This document shows positions 1 through 8,230 of a DNA stretch of 64,000 bases, piece by piece (position 1 is the stretch's first letter; each line of letters begins with the position of its first letter). The DNA lies in contig NZ_CP147919.1 in the NCBI RefSeq assembly GCF_039645985.1, positions 868,001 to 932,000 on the forward strand, written 5' to 3'. The notes beneath the pieces are model-generated. The model saw only the letters and a list, made by a program, of their open reading frames with translations. It ran no database searches and had not been told where the DNA came from. This DNA is from Sulfurimonas sp. HSL3-7. GTDB lineage: Bacteria > Campylobacterota > Campylobacteria > Campylobacterales > Sulfurimonadaceae. Both the position numbers and the translations under genes were made by a program.

Positions 1-1
1 G

Positions 2-289
2 GATGTGGACCTTTCGCTGCTGAACAAACACGAGGTCTTCGGTATTATGGTGCGCGATCGGTTTGAAGAGGAGCCGAAACTTTTCGGCGAGATGGACCTG
101 ATCGATCCGACCACGATGCACAACGAGGCATTCATGCTTTCACCGAAGATTATGCAGAGTTATCGCAAAGCGCTTGAAGCGCACGACGAAAAGCTCTTTG
201 AACACTTTGCCCAGCATCGCATCAAACATACGAAAATCTACACCGATGAAGAGCCGTTTATAAAACTCTCTTCACTCTTTAGGCATTGA
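2..289 (+). CDS. DUF58-type protein of the Bat operon, C-terminal end (partial)
   Basis: The reading frame is open to the left window edge, so only about the last 95 residues are present. The fragment has no membrane segment and ends in a mixed charged/hydrophobic tail. Placement directly before a small membrane protein and then BatA, BatB, BatC and BatD fits the usual order MoxR ATPase - DUF58 protein - DUF4381-like protein - BatA/B/C/D, where the DUF58 protein has a VWA-like fold. The stop codon overlaps the next start (TGATG), which suggests translational coupling. The assignment leans mainly on operon position; the fragment alone is not diagnostic. Confidence 0.6.
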   Translation, partial: DVDLSLLNKHEVFGIMVRDRFEEEPKLFGEMDLIDPTTMHNEAFMLSPKIMQSYRKALEAHDEKLFEHFAQHRIKHTKIYTDEEPFIKLSSLFRH

Positions 290-675
290 TGATGGAAGAA
301 CTGCGCGATATTAAAGGTCTTGTCGAAGTGACGGACTACTCTCTCTACTACTTTATCGGGGCCGTCACTATGACATTGATACTGCTTGCCGTTTTGGGCG
401 TTATACTCTACAAATATTTCACAAGAAAAGAGCCGTTGACGCAACAGAAAGTGGCGATAGCCCTGCTGGAGAAATTCGAGTTCGGCGATGCGAAACAGAG
501 CGCCTATGACTTTACGCATCTGGCAAACTACGCTGTCAATGAAGCCCAGCGTAAAGAGCTTGAACAGATTTTGGAAGCGCTGGAACCCTACAAGTTCAAA
601 AAAGAGGTCCCCGAACTCGATGCGGCGTTGAAGTCCAGGATGCAAGCTTTTATCAAGGAGCTGAGCCGTGGGTAA
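289..675 (+). CDS. Small single-pass membrane protein of the Bat operon
   Basis: The protein has about 128 residues. A short N-terminal stretch is followed by one strong transmembrane helix (about residues 19-41), then a charged cytoplasmic domain of about 85 residues rich in Lys, Glu and Gln. In Bat operons this slot usually holds a DUF4381-type protein; the size and topology agree, but I see no diagnostic motif. The ATG at 289 overlaps the upstream stop (TGATG), with further possible starts at 286 (TTG) and 292 (ATG). The 3' end overlaps batA by 8 nt. The role is presumed to be assembly of a membrane complex with the VWA proteins. Confidence 0.7.
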   Translation: MMEELRDIKGLVEVTDYSLYYFIGAVTMTLILLAVLGVILYKYFTRKEPLTQQKVAIALLEKFEFGDAKQSAYDFTHLANYAVNEAQRKELEQILEALEPYKFKKEVPELDAALKSRMQAFIKELSRG

Positions 676-1564
676 TATTGTTTTCGAATACCCGTATGTT
701 TTGCTTCTTGCGTTGCTCTTCGTTGTCTGCGAGCGCTTTTGCAAGGCAAAACGCCAGCAGCTGATCCTGCCGAACCTGCCGATGTTGAAAAAGGCGGCGC
801 AGCAACAGGGCCTTCTCGTCAACGCTCTGAAGTTCCTGATGCTTGCGCTTCTGGTCACGGCAATGGCAAGCCCCATCAAGGAGGATGAGATCGTCGTCCA
901 GAATGACAAAGGATATGAGATCTCGCTTCTGCTTGATGCCAGTGGTTCGATGGAGCAGTACAACAAATTCGGAATCGTCAAAGAGATCGTTCTGGACTTT
1001 CTGAAAAAGCGCGAGCACGACAAGCTGGGGCTGACGATCTTCGCGGATTTCGCCTATGTCGCCATCCCGCTGACCTACGATAAGAAGAGCATTAGCGAAC
1101 TGCTTGAAAAGATCCATGTGGGTGTTGCGGGTAGACAGCGTACCGCGCTTTATGAAGCGCTTTTTATGAGCTCTAAACTCTTTAAGGCGTCAACGGCCAA
1201 ACACAAGATCGCGATCCTTTTGACCGACGGTATCGACAATACGGGCACGATTCCGCTTGATGTGGCGGTTAAGACGGCGAAGAAGTACGGCATCAAAGTC
1301 TACGTCATCGGTGTCGGCGGGGCGGGTGATTATGATCCTGCCGTGTTGCAGCAGATAGCCCGGGAGACCGGAGGTACGTTTTATGAGGCGGGTTCCGGCG
1401 AGCGTATCAGGGCGATCTATGAGGAGATAGACAGGCTTGAAAAGAGCGAGATCAAGGCAAACAAGTATGTCAGAAAACACTACTTCTTTCAATACCCTCT
1501 GGGTGCCGCAGTCGGGGTGATGTTCCTCTATCTCTTTGCCAGAAGGAGACGTTATGCTCTTTAA
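668..1564 (+). CDS. batA: BatA-like VWA-domain membrane protein
   Basis: The 298-residue inner-membrane protein has N-terminal hydrophobic segments near residues 8-21 and 54-67, a von Willebrand factor A domain (about 84-255) and a C-terminal helix (about 273-291). The metal-ion-dependent adhesion site is complete: DASGSM at 90-95, a Thr in the RTALYEAL stretch near 158, and LLTDGIDN near 186. That makes metal-dependent protein binding likely. Bat proteins were first linked to aerotolerance in Bacteroides and more generally to envelope stress; the exact partners are unknown. Start is GTG at 668, overlapping the upstream gene; the 3' end overlaps batB by 11 nt. The tight overlaps imply one transcript. 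Confidence 0.88.
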   Translation: MGNIVFEYPYVLLLALLFVVCERFCKAKRQQLILPNLPMLKKAAQQQGLLVNALKFLMLALLVTAMASPIKEDEIVVQNDKGYEISLLLDASGSMEQYNKFGIVKEIVLDFLKKREHDKLGLTIFADFAYVAIPLTYDKKSISELLEKIHVGVAGRQRTALYEALFMSSKLFKASTAKHKIAILLTDGIDNTGTIPLDVAVKTAKKYGIKVYVIGVGGAGDYDPAVLQQIARETGGTFYEAGSGERIRAIYEEIDRLEKSEIKANKYVRKHYFFQYPLGAAVGVMFLYLFARRRRYAL

Positions 1565-2525
1565 ATCGCCTGAACTGCTGCTCCTTCTACTGTTGCTTAT
1601 TCCCTTTTCGGTGATGCTTTTTAGAAAGGGGGCGAGTCTGAGCCACTACTTTGATGCGGAGCTCCTCAAAAAGCTGCAGCTCTCAGAAAGCTTCCTGAAT
1701 CCTGCTCTCAGGAACGCGCTGTTTCTGATCGCATCGGCACTGATGATCGTTGCCCTGGCCCGTCCCTATATCGACAACGGCGAGATTAAGGTCAAGTCGA
1801 GCACTATCGACATCATGGCAGCCTTTGACATCTCGCGCTCCATGTTCGCAAACGATGTCTATCCGAACCGTCTGGAACTGGCGAAGAAGAAGTTTAAAGC
1901 GTTCAGCGGCGACTTTCAGGAGGCGAAGATCGGGGTGGTGGGCTTCAGCTCCCGTGCCTTTCTGGTCTCGCCGCTGACCGAGGATTTTGCGACTCTTGAT
2001 TATCTGGTCAAGAACATGAACCTCGACTCCGTTACGCTTCGGGGAACCTCGGTAATGAACGCCCTGGAGGTGACAAACGACCTTCTGAAAGAGAGTGAGA
2101 AAAAAGCGCTTGTGCTCTTTAGCGACGGGGGTGATTCTGCGGACTTTGCAAAAGAGATCGCCTATGCCAAAGAGCACAATATTGTCGTCTTCGTCTACAA
2201 TATCGGTACCAGAAAAGGGGGTGTCATCCCCGACGCGAAAGGTGCACTGACCGATAAAAACGGTGATATCGTCGTTGTTCGTCTCAACGAGAAGATCAAA
2301 GAGCTGGCGCTCCGAAGCGGCGGTGCCTATATGGAATATTCATTAAAGAGCAACGATATAAATGCCTTGGCTCAGGCGATCAAACAGCGTTTCAGTGATA
2401 AAAATGAAGCGAGTTCGACTATCAGAGATGAGAGGGAACTCTTTTACTATCCGCTTGCTCTGGCCCTTTTGCTGCTCTTAACCTCGCTCTATTCGATGCC
2501 TTCAACAAGGAGGAAACATGCGTAG
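1554..2525 (+). CDS. batB: BatB-like VWA-domain membrane protein
   Basis: The protein is 323 residues long from the ATG at 1554, chosen because AGGAGA lies just upstream; an in-frame start at 1536 lacks this. It has two N-terminal hydrophobic stretches (about 7-22 and 53-70), a VWA domain with the MIDAS motif DISRSM (92-97), a Thr in the RGTSVMNAL stretch and a later FSDGGDS, and a C-terminal transmembrane helix. It is a paralogue of BatA in the preceding gene. The two VWA proteins probably form a membrane complex whose periplasmic partners are BatC (TPR) and BatD. The 3' end overlaps batC by 8 nt. Confidence 0.88.
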   Translation: MLFKSPELLLLLLLLIPFSVMLFRKGASLSHYFDAELLKKLQLSESFLNPALRNALFLIASALMIVALARPYIDNGEIKVKSSTIDIMAAFDISRSMFANDVYPNRLELAKKKFKAFSGDFQEAKIGVVGFSSRAFLVSPLTEDFATLDYLVKNMNLDSVTLRGTSVMNALEVTNDLLKESEKKALVLFSDGGDSADFAKEIAYAKEHNIVVFVYNIGTRKGGVIPDAKGALTDKNGDIVVVRLNEKIKELALRSGGAYMEYSLKSNDINALAQAIKQRFSDKNEASSTIRDERELFYYPLALALLLLLTSLYSMPSTRRKHA

Positions 2526-3354
2526 GCTTATTGTTCTTTTACTTCTTGCCGGTTCGACGCTTTTCGGCGGTATTTTGGACTTCAGAACGCTCGATCAGGC
2601 CAAAGAGGCGTATGCTGCAGGCCGCTACGATGAAGCGGCGAAGCTCTATGAAACGATAGAAGAGAAAAACGACGACCTCCGTTTTAACCTGGGCGATGCC
2701 TATTATAAAGAGCAGAAATTTGACGAGGCACTGAAACAGTACGAGCAGGTGAAAAAGCCGGAGCTCCGTGCCAAGGCCCTGCACAATATGGGCAATGCCT
2801 ATGCAAAAACCCACAAGATCGACGAGGCCATCGCATCATACGAAGAGGCTTTGAAACAGAGTGATGATGAAGATACAAAATACAATCTGGAACTGTTGAA
2901 AAAGCAGAAAGAACAGCAACAAAAGCAAAACCAGGATCAGCAGCAGAACGATCAGGATCAGAAAAAGCAGGATGATCAGAAACAAGATCAAAAAGAACAA
3001 GAGCAGAAAAACGATCAGCAGGATCAAAAACAGGATCAGGGCTCTGATCAAAAGAGCAATCAGGATCAGCAAGAGAGACAAGATGACCGGCAAAAGGCGC
3101 AAAACGAAGAGCAGTCTGATGAACAAAACGCAGAAGACGAAAAAGAGAAGCATGCCAAAGAAGATGAAGCCTCCAAAGAGGATAAACCTGAAAAAGAGCA
3201 GAATGCTATGAGCCAAAACGAAGCTAAAGAGGAGCCGATCAGCGACATGCAGGAACGCAAATATGAGAACCAGTTAAACAAGCGCGGTATCCGTACCCTG
3301 ATGGTCCCGCTTAAAACACAAGGAGGTCAGGATAATGAAACTACCGATTGGTAA
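2518..3354 (+). CDS. batC: BatC-like TPR protein with a Gln/Asp/Lys-rich tail
   Basis: The 278-residue protein starts with a signal peptide (about 1-18). TPR-type helices follow (about 25-125: repeated A-x-x-x-Y-D-E-A patterns, then NLGDAYYKEQKF and NMGNAYAKTHKI). After that comes an extremely low-complexity charged region (about 130-235) dominated by Gln, Asp, Lys and Glu, and a short ordered end. BatC proteins are exported TPR proteins that work with the BatA/BatB membrane proteins. The DNA for the Q/D/K region is a purine-rich near-repeat of cag/gat/aaa codons, which creates long false open frames on the opposite strand. The 3' end overlaps batD by 20 nt. Confidence 0.85.
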   Translation: MRRLIVLLLLAGSTLFGGILDFRTLDQAKEAYAAGRYDEAAKLYETIEEKNDDLRFNLGDAYYKEQKFDEALKQYEQVKKPELRAKALHNMGNAYAKTHKIDEAIASYEEALKQSDDEDTKYNLELLKKQKEQQQKQNQDQQQNDQDQKKQDDQKQDQKEQEQKNDQQDQKQDQGSDQKSNQDQQERQDDRQKAQNEEQSDEQNAEDEKEKHAKEDEASKEDKPEKEQNAMSQNEAKEEPISDMQERKYENQLNKRGIRTLMVPLKTQGGQDNETTDW

Positions 3355-4867
3355 GATAGCCGCACTTTTGCTGCTGCCGCTTCTTCTTTTTGCCGAGGTG
3401 AAGGTGAGTGTCGATAACAATGTGTTGTACGCCGGTGACAACGTCACCTATACGATCACGGCGACGGGAAGTGATATCGAGTTCCCCGTTATCACCTCCA
3501 TCGACGGCAATCCGATCCTGGCGACAAACAGTTCGCAGAACATCAGCATCACCAACGGAAACTACACAAAAACACATTCCAAAAGTTATACCTTTACGCC
3601 GAAAGCGTCGTTGCAGATTCCAAGCTACAAAGTGCTTGTCGACGGCGGTGTCGAACGGACAAAACCTGTCGATGTCAAAATTGTCAAACCGTCACAGGAT
3701 AAGAGGGCACCGATTGTTTTGGACATGCACCTCTCAAAAGAGCAGGCGTATGTCGGCGAGGCGGTACGGTTTGATCTTGTCTTAAAGAAAAAGCCTGACA
3801 CTCGTGTTGACAAGTTGGAGATCGAAGAGCCGAAGTTTGAGGATTTCTGGGTCAAAAAGATAGACGGTGTCCGACAGGGTGTTGAGGGAGAATACAGCAC
3901 GGAGGCCTACAGCTATCTGCTTTTTCCGCAGAAAAGCGGCACCTTGAAGATTCCCGCGGTAGTGGCCAAAGTGGGCAAGTATGTCCAGTCGCGCCGAGGC
4001 CTTGACCCTTTCTTTGACAACGCTTTCGGGCGAAATCTGCGTGTTAGCAGCGTGATTTCCAATGAAGAGAGCCTTACCGTGGAGCCGCTGCCGGACGGGC
4101 TTGAACTCTACGGGGACTTCAATATCAACGTAAGCGTCGACAAGACGGCAGTTGTCGCAAACAAGCCGCTTAACCTGACCGTCTCGATTGACGGCGTTGG
4201 CAATATCGATGATATCAAAAAGTATTCGCTCGATATTGACGGGGCGGTGATCTATGCCAATGCCCCTGAGATCAAAGCACGTGTCGTCGGCGAAGATTAT
4301 CTGGGCAGTTTCGAGCAGAAGATTGTCATCATAGCTGATGGCAACTACACGATACCGCCGTTGATGCTGCGCTACTTTGACCGCGAGAGCCAGAAAGAGG
4401 TGGTCAAAAAGAGCGATCCGATTGCGGTCGAAGTGACGGGCGGTACCGTGAGGGCGGCTTCGCCGCAAAGCACGCTTGAAAGCAAGATCGAGGTGGCAGA
4501 TGCGATCAAAGAGAAATCTACCACGTTGAAAACGTCTGTTCAAGAGAGCAGCCGGATAGAGCTGCTCTATGCAGCATCGACGGGATTTGTGGTAGGTGGT
4601 CTATTCGCGTGGCTGCTTATGCGAAGCCGTTCTGAAGCACTGCCGAAAAAGAGGCGAGAAAGTACGATGGCTGAAAGCGTCAAAAAGGCAAAAAACGATA
4701 AAGCCCTCTTTGAACTGCTGCTGCCGTATAAAAAAGAGAGTGCCGTGATCGAAAGTGCCCTGGCCGAACTGGAAAAGAACCTTTATTACGGGGGTACGAA
4801 CACGGTTGACAAAAAGGCGTTGATCGATTTTTTTAATGGTCTGCCGAACGAACCCGAACTGCTCTAA
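3335..4867 (+). CDS. batD: BatD-like membrane protein
   Basis: The 510-residue protein has a signal peptide (about 1-20), a large periplasmic part built of beta-rich Ig-like repeats (about 22-400), one transmembrane helix near residues 410-430 and a short cytoplasmic helical tail of about 80 residues. This is the layout of BatD family proteins, which close Bat operons. The start overlaps batC by 20 nt and has the Shine-Dalgarno AGGAGG about 6 nt upstream inside batC. No gene follows on the transcript; the next gene has its own -10 box at 4891. The role is inferred from family and context: partner of BatA/B/C in envelope stress or oxygen tolerance. Confidence 0.85.
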   Translation: MKLPIGKIAALLLLPLLLFAEVKVSVDNNVLYAGDNVTYTITATGSDIEFPVITSIDGNPILATNSSQNISITNGNYTKTHSKSYTFTPKASLQIPSYKVLVDGGVERTKPVDVKIVKPSQDKRAPIVLDMHLSKEQAYVGEAVRFDLVLKKKPDTRVDKLEIEEPKFEDFWVKKIDGVRQGVEGEYSTEAYSYLLFPQKSGTLKIPAVVAKVGKYVQSRRGLDPFFDNAFGRNLRVSSVISNEESLTVEPLPDGLELYGDFNINVSVDKTAVVANKPLNLTVSIDGVGNIDDIKKYSLDIDGAVIYANAPEIKARVVGEDYLGSFEQKIVIIADGNYTIPPLMLRYFDRESQKEVVKKSDPIAVEVTGGTVRAASPQSTLESKIEVADAIKEKSTTLKTSVQESSRIELLYAASTGFVVGGLFAWLLMRSRSEALPKKRRESTMAESVKKAKNDKALFELLLPYKKESAVIESALAELEKNLYYGGTNTVDKKALIDFFNGLPNEPELL

Positions 4868-4890
4868 TGGCAGCTGCAACAAAAAAAGGG

Positions 4891-4896
4891 TATAAT
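4891..4896 (+). promoter_or_regulatory. -10 box (TATAAT) for the M23 peptidase/bactofilin pair
   Basis: A perfect TATAAT lies 72 nt before the M23 peptidase start in the 101-nt gap after batD. No good -35 is visible, which is usual for sigma70 promoters in Campylobacterota. Confidence 0.6.
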
Positions 4897-4968
4897 CTAG
4901 ACTTCTAATTATATTTTTAATTAATAATGCTGGTTTGTTGCAAGTACCGGCAGCGCTGAAAGTGACGG

Positions 4969-5910
4969 ATGGATAAACGTTTTACGGTAACGATACACGA
5001 TCTTAACGGTGTCAAACAGTACAACCTTCACCAGATCGTTAAAAAAGTGCTTCTCTATGCGGGAGCCGGGCTTGTGACGTTCATCGCTGCAGGGGTTGCT
5101 TTTATTTTTTTCCTGAACGCTTCCCTTGACACGATCGATGAAAAGAAACGCGCACTCGAAGAACACAATGCCGAGCTTCGCGAGTCGATCCTTTCCGCCG
5201 AAAACGATCTGCAGGCCAAACAGGAAGAGCTTTCCGTCGTCTCCGACAAACTCGGTAGCATCGAAACGCTCATTGGCCTGGCACCAGAGGCTGAGAATAC
5301 CCTGCTTGAACGGGTCGAAATCGCCAACCTGACATCGGCGCAGCGTGCCGTTTTGCTTCAGCATATCCCAAGCGGTTCGCCGGTAGAGTACAAGGGCATT
5401 ACCAGCAAGTTCGGCTATCGTATTCATCCGACGCTGCAGCGCAAAGAGTTACACCGCGGTACCGACCTGCGTGCCGCAATGAAGACGAAGCTTTACGCCA
5501 CGGCAGACGGGGTTATCGAGTATGCGGGCAATCACAAAGCGAGTGGTTACGGCCGTCTGATTATTCTAGATCACAACTACGGTTTCAAGACCTATTACGG
5601 CCATTTGAACAAGATACTGGTAAAAGCGGGCCAGTATGTTAAAAAAGGCGATCTCATCGGTCTGACAGGCAACAGCGGGATGAGTAACGGGCCGCATCTG
5701 CATTATGAAGTGCGATACATCCAACGGGTGCTGAACCCTTACTGGTTTGTCAAGTGGGATGTGGAAAATTACAACACAATATTCGAAAAGGAGACTAAGG
5801 TTCCATGGCAATTTTTGGTAGCAACGATAACACAGGATCACAATCTGCAAAACCCAGTACAAACAACACCACCATCATCACAGCTGGCGCTTCTCTCAAA
5901 GGTGAAATAG
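4969..5910 (+). CDS. M23 peptidoglycan endopeptidase, Csd1/Csd2-like
   Basis: The 313-residue membrane-anchored periplasmic protein has one N-terminal transmembrane helix (about 27-50), a coiled coil (about 55-100) and a LytM/M23 domain. Zinc ligands and catalytic residues are visible: H162 and D166 (HRGTD), H212 (GHL), and H243/H245 (HLH). It would cut peptide cross-links in peptidoglycan. It resembles the Helicobacter Csd1/Csd2 cell-shape enzymes, and the next gene encodes bactofilin CcmA, as in Helicobacter. Its last roughly 35 codons are read out of frame through the start of ccmA (106-nt overlap), so the tail after the PYWFVKWD stretch is low in complexity and probably not part of the fold. 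Confidence 0.88.
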   Translation: MDKRFTVTIHDLNGVKQYNLHQIVKKVLLYAGAGLVTFIAAGVAFIFFLNASLDTIDEKKRALEEHNAELRESILSAENDLQAKQEELSVVSDKLGSIETLIGLAPEAENTLLERVEIANLTSAQRAVLLQHIPSGSPVEYKGITSKFGYRIHPTLQRKELHRGTDLRAAMKTKLYATADGVIEYAGNHKASGYGRLIILDHNYGFKTYYGHLNKILVKAGQYVKKGDLIGLTGNSGMSNGPHLHYEVRYIQRVLNPYWFVKWDVENYNTIFEKETKVPWQFLVATITQDHNLQNPVQTTPPSSQLALLSKVK

Positions 5911-6212
5911 CACTCGACTGCGATTTCTACTTTGACGGGGAGATGGAGGGGACGATCCTCTCAAAAGGGATGATTACCGTCGGTAAAAACGGCAGGATCA
6001 AAGGCGAAGTCAGCGCGTCACACCTGATCGTTCAGGGGAAAGTCGAAGGCAGCGTTGACGTCGAACGCATCGAGATCAAGGAAAACGGCCATGTCAGAGG
6101 TGTCATTACTTCGAATGAGATGGTGATCGAAGCCAAAGGTATCTTCGAGGGTGAAAGCCATATTAAAAGTTCGGTGGTCAAAAAGCAGGCGGAAGTGCCT
6201 AAAAAAGCTTAA
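5805..6212 (+). CDS. ccmA: Bactofilin, CcmA-like
   Basis: The 135-residue cytoskeletal protein has a disordered N-terminus rich in Ser, Thr and Asn (about 1-20), then a right-handed beta-helix core of short repeats (about 22-118: GxIxGxV-type turns such as GKNGRIKGEV and ENGHVRGVI), and a Lys-rich tail. Bactofilins polymerise without nucleotide and scaffold peptidoglycan-modifying enzymes; in Helicobacter CcmA works with Csd1 and Csd2 to give helical shape. It overlaps the M23 gene by 106 nt in another frame, which argues for coupled expression. A Shine-Dalgarno-like GGAGAC lies about 10 nt upstream. Confidence 0.9.
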   Translation: MAIFGSNDNTGSQSAKPSTNNTTIITAGASLKGEIALDCDFYFDGEMEGTILSKGMITVGKNGRIKGEVSASHLIVQGKVEGSVDVERIEIKENGHVRGVITSNEMVIEAKGIFEGESHIKSSVVKKQAEVPKKA

Positions 6213-6288
6213 CCTCTTTTTCTCATTTCCACGGTTTTGGTGGGAGTGCATACAAAGCCATTTTTAAAATGTAATGCAAACGAGGACA

Positions 6289-6423
6289 TCAGTAGCCGAT
6301 TTCGGCTATGATGGTTTCGTATACATAATGGTCTTGTTCTGAGGGTGCAGGGGTATCTGTCTCGTTCGTTTCGGACTCTTTTGCATCTGCATCGGTTTCA
6401 TTGATGCGTTCTTCGCTACTCAA
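6289..6423 (-). CDS. Possible small acidic protein overlapping the end of glmS
   Basis: This is a 44-residue open frame that begins with TTG inside the last codons of glmS and overlaps its stop. The product is very rich in Glu, Asp, Thr and Ser for 30 residues, then ends in a hydrophobic/aromatic stretch (DHYVYETIIAEIGY). TTG is the only available start, because a TGA lies two codons upstream in frame; GAAGAG about 8 nt upstream is a weak ribosome site. The composition looks coding, and it sits in the gap between ccmA and glmS where no other feature was found. I do not recognise a family. It may be a translationally coupled small protein or an accidental frame. Confidence 0.35.
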   Translation of the reverse strand: MSSEERINETDADAKESETNETDTPAPSEQDHYVYETIIAEIGY

Positions 6424-8230
6424 CCGTCACACTCTTCGCCAGGTTTCTCGGCATATCGACATCGTTGCCCAGGCGGATAGAGATCTCCATTGCCAGCAGC
6501 TGTACGATTACCATCATCTCAAAGAACTCCAGCATATAGTGGTCACGATCCGCTGTTTTGATGAAGTCGTCAGCCTTGTCGAACTCGAGAGGGCTGATAG
6601 CACAGATGGTGCTGTCGCGCGCACTCAGTTCTTCGACATTGCTTTTGGCTTTCTCGTAGAGCATATTTTTCGGTAACAGTGCGATGGTAAAGAGATCGGG
6701 GTCGGCCATGGCGATAGGGCCGTGCTTCATCTCACCGCTCGGGTAGCCTTCGGCATGCAGGTAGGTGATCTCTTTGAGTTTGAGCGCGCCTTCCAGGGCA
6801 AGCGGGTAGAAGACATCGCGGCCTATAAAGAAGAAACCATGTCCGTGAAGGTAACGCTTGGAGAGGCGTCGGATCTTCTCGTGAAGTTCGTCGGTCACCT
6901 TGACACTGTTTGGCACGCCGCGGAGGGCCTGGATCTGCTGCTGGATCTCTTCGGTGCTCAGCGTTTCGCGCGCTTTTGCCAAAAAGAGTGAAAGCATCCA
7001 GAGGACGCTCATCTGTGTGGCAAAGGCCTTGGTCGAGGCGACCCCTTTTTCGATGCCGGCTCGGGTAAGGATGGTGGCATCGGCCAGGCGTACCATCGAG
7101 GAATTGTCAACGTTACAGATCACAAGGGTCTTCAAACCGGCTTTCTTGGCCATCTTGAGCGTCTCGAGGGTGTCTGCCGTCTCCCCGCTCTGCGAGATGA
7201 CGACGAAGAGGGTGTCTTTCGTTAGAAGCGGCTCTTTGTAGCGCAGTTCGCTCGCGATCTCGACGGAAGAGCGGATCTTGGCATAGCGCTCGAAAAGATA
7301 GGAGGAGGTCAAAGCCGCATGGTACGAGGTGCCGCAGGCACAGAGCTTGATCTCGTTGATGCCCTCAAACAGTGATGGGTCAAGCTCTTCAAAGGCGATC
7401 CCCTCATCCTGGATGCGGCCGAGGAAGGTGTCACTGATGACGCTACTCTGCTCGTAGATCTCTTTTTCCATAAAGAATCGGAATCCCTCTTTTTGTGCAG
7501 AAAGCTTTGAGGCCGGCAGGGTGGAGAACTGGAGTGGCACCTCTTTATTTTCATTGTCAAAGAGTCTCAGCTCGTCCGGTGAGACATAGCCGTATTCTCC
7601 GTCGTTGAGGTAGAGTACATGGTTTGCATTGCCGATAAGCGGTGCGTCTGACGAGGCAAAGATCTTTTCGTTCTCTTCGGTCACGCCGATAATCATCGGC
7701 GAACCGTTCTTGGCAAAAAAGATAGTGTCGGGCAGTGACTTTGTCGCCAGGAGAATGGCGTAGGCCCCTTTGAGTTGGGACAGCATTTTCTTAAAGGCAT
7801 CGAAGGGAGTCGCTTCATTCTTGAGATGCTTTTCAAAAAGGTGAACGATCACTTCGGTATCAGTCTGGCTCAAAAAGTGTTTGCCCTCTTTGACAAGAGC
7901 ATTCTTGATCTCCTGGTAGTTCTCGATAATGCCGTTGTGCACCACGAAAGAAGATTCGCCAAGGTGGGGGTGGGCATTGAGCTCGGTGGGTTTGCCGTGC
8001 GTTGCCCAGCGGGTATGACCGATACCGATGGCAAAACCTTCCGGGTTGAAGTCGGCGGTCTTTTCTATAAGATTTTCAAGTTTTCCGACCGCTTTATAAA
8101 AAGAGAAATCTTCCTTTTGCAAGACGGCGATGCCGGCAGAGTCATACCCGCGGTATTCAAGTTCTTGGAGCCCGTCTAGCAGTATATCCTTGACCTTGTG
8201 TTTTCCTACATATCCGACTATTCCACACAT
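6416..8230 (-). CDS. glmS: Glutamine-fructose-6-phosphate aminotransferase
   Basis: The 604-residue cytoplasmic enzyme makes glucosamine-6-phosphate from fructose-6-phosphate and glutamine, the first step toward UDP-GlcNAc for peptidoglycan and LPS. The glutaminase domain begins with the nucleophile Cys2 (MCGIVGY) and keeps GIGHTRWATHG; two SIS domains (about 285-600) bind the sugar phosphate, with SQSGETADT and the C-terminal LAKSVTVE end expected for GlmS. Length is standard. The start overlaps the glnD stop (TAATG), so the two are probably cotranscribed from the promoter upstream of glnD. Confidence 0.97.
   Translation of the reverse strand: MCGIVGYVGKHKVKDILLDGLQELEYRGYDSAGIAVLQKEDFSFYKAVGKLENLIEKTADFNPEGFAIGIGHTRWATHGKPTELNAHPHLGESSFVVHNGIIENYQEIKNALVKEGKHFLSQTDTEVIVHLFEKHLKNEATPFDAFKKMLSQLKGAYAILLATKSLPDTIFFAKNGSPMIIGVTEENEKIFASSDAPLIGNANHVLYLNDGEYGYVSPDELRLFDNENKEVPLQFSTLPASKLSAQKEGFRFFMEKEIYEQSSVISDTFLGRIQDEGIAFEELDPSLFEGINEIKLCACGTSYHAALTSSYLFERYAKIRSSVEIASELRYKEPLLTKDTLFVVISQSGETADTLETLKMAKKAGLKTLVICNVDNSSMVRLADATILTRAGIEKGVASTKAFATQMSVLWMLSLFLAKARETLSTEEIQQQIQALRGVPNSVKVTDELHEKIRRLSKRYLHGHGFFFIGRDVFYPLALEGALKLKEITYLHAEGYPSGEMKHGPIAMADPDLFTIALLPKNMLYEKAKSNVEELSARDSTICAISPLEFDKADDFIKTADRDHYMLEFFEMMVIVQLLAMEISIRLGNDVDMPRNLAKSVTVE

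Noticed and set aside
238-1117. Minus-strand frames of 154 and 261 codons in the Bat operon
   Set aside because: They oppose well-supported overlapping genes and carry no recognisable motifs or ribosome sites.
2836-3216. Long hydrophobic Leu/Ile/Phe-rich frame on the minus strand that looks like a membrane protein
   Set aside because: It is the complement of the Gln/Asp/Lys codon repeats of batC; the plus-strand gene has a signal peptide, TPR motifs and operon context.
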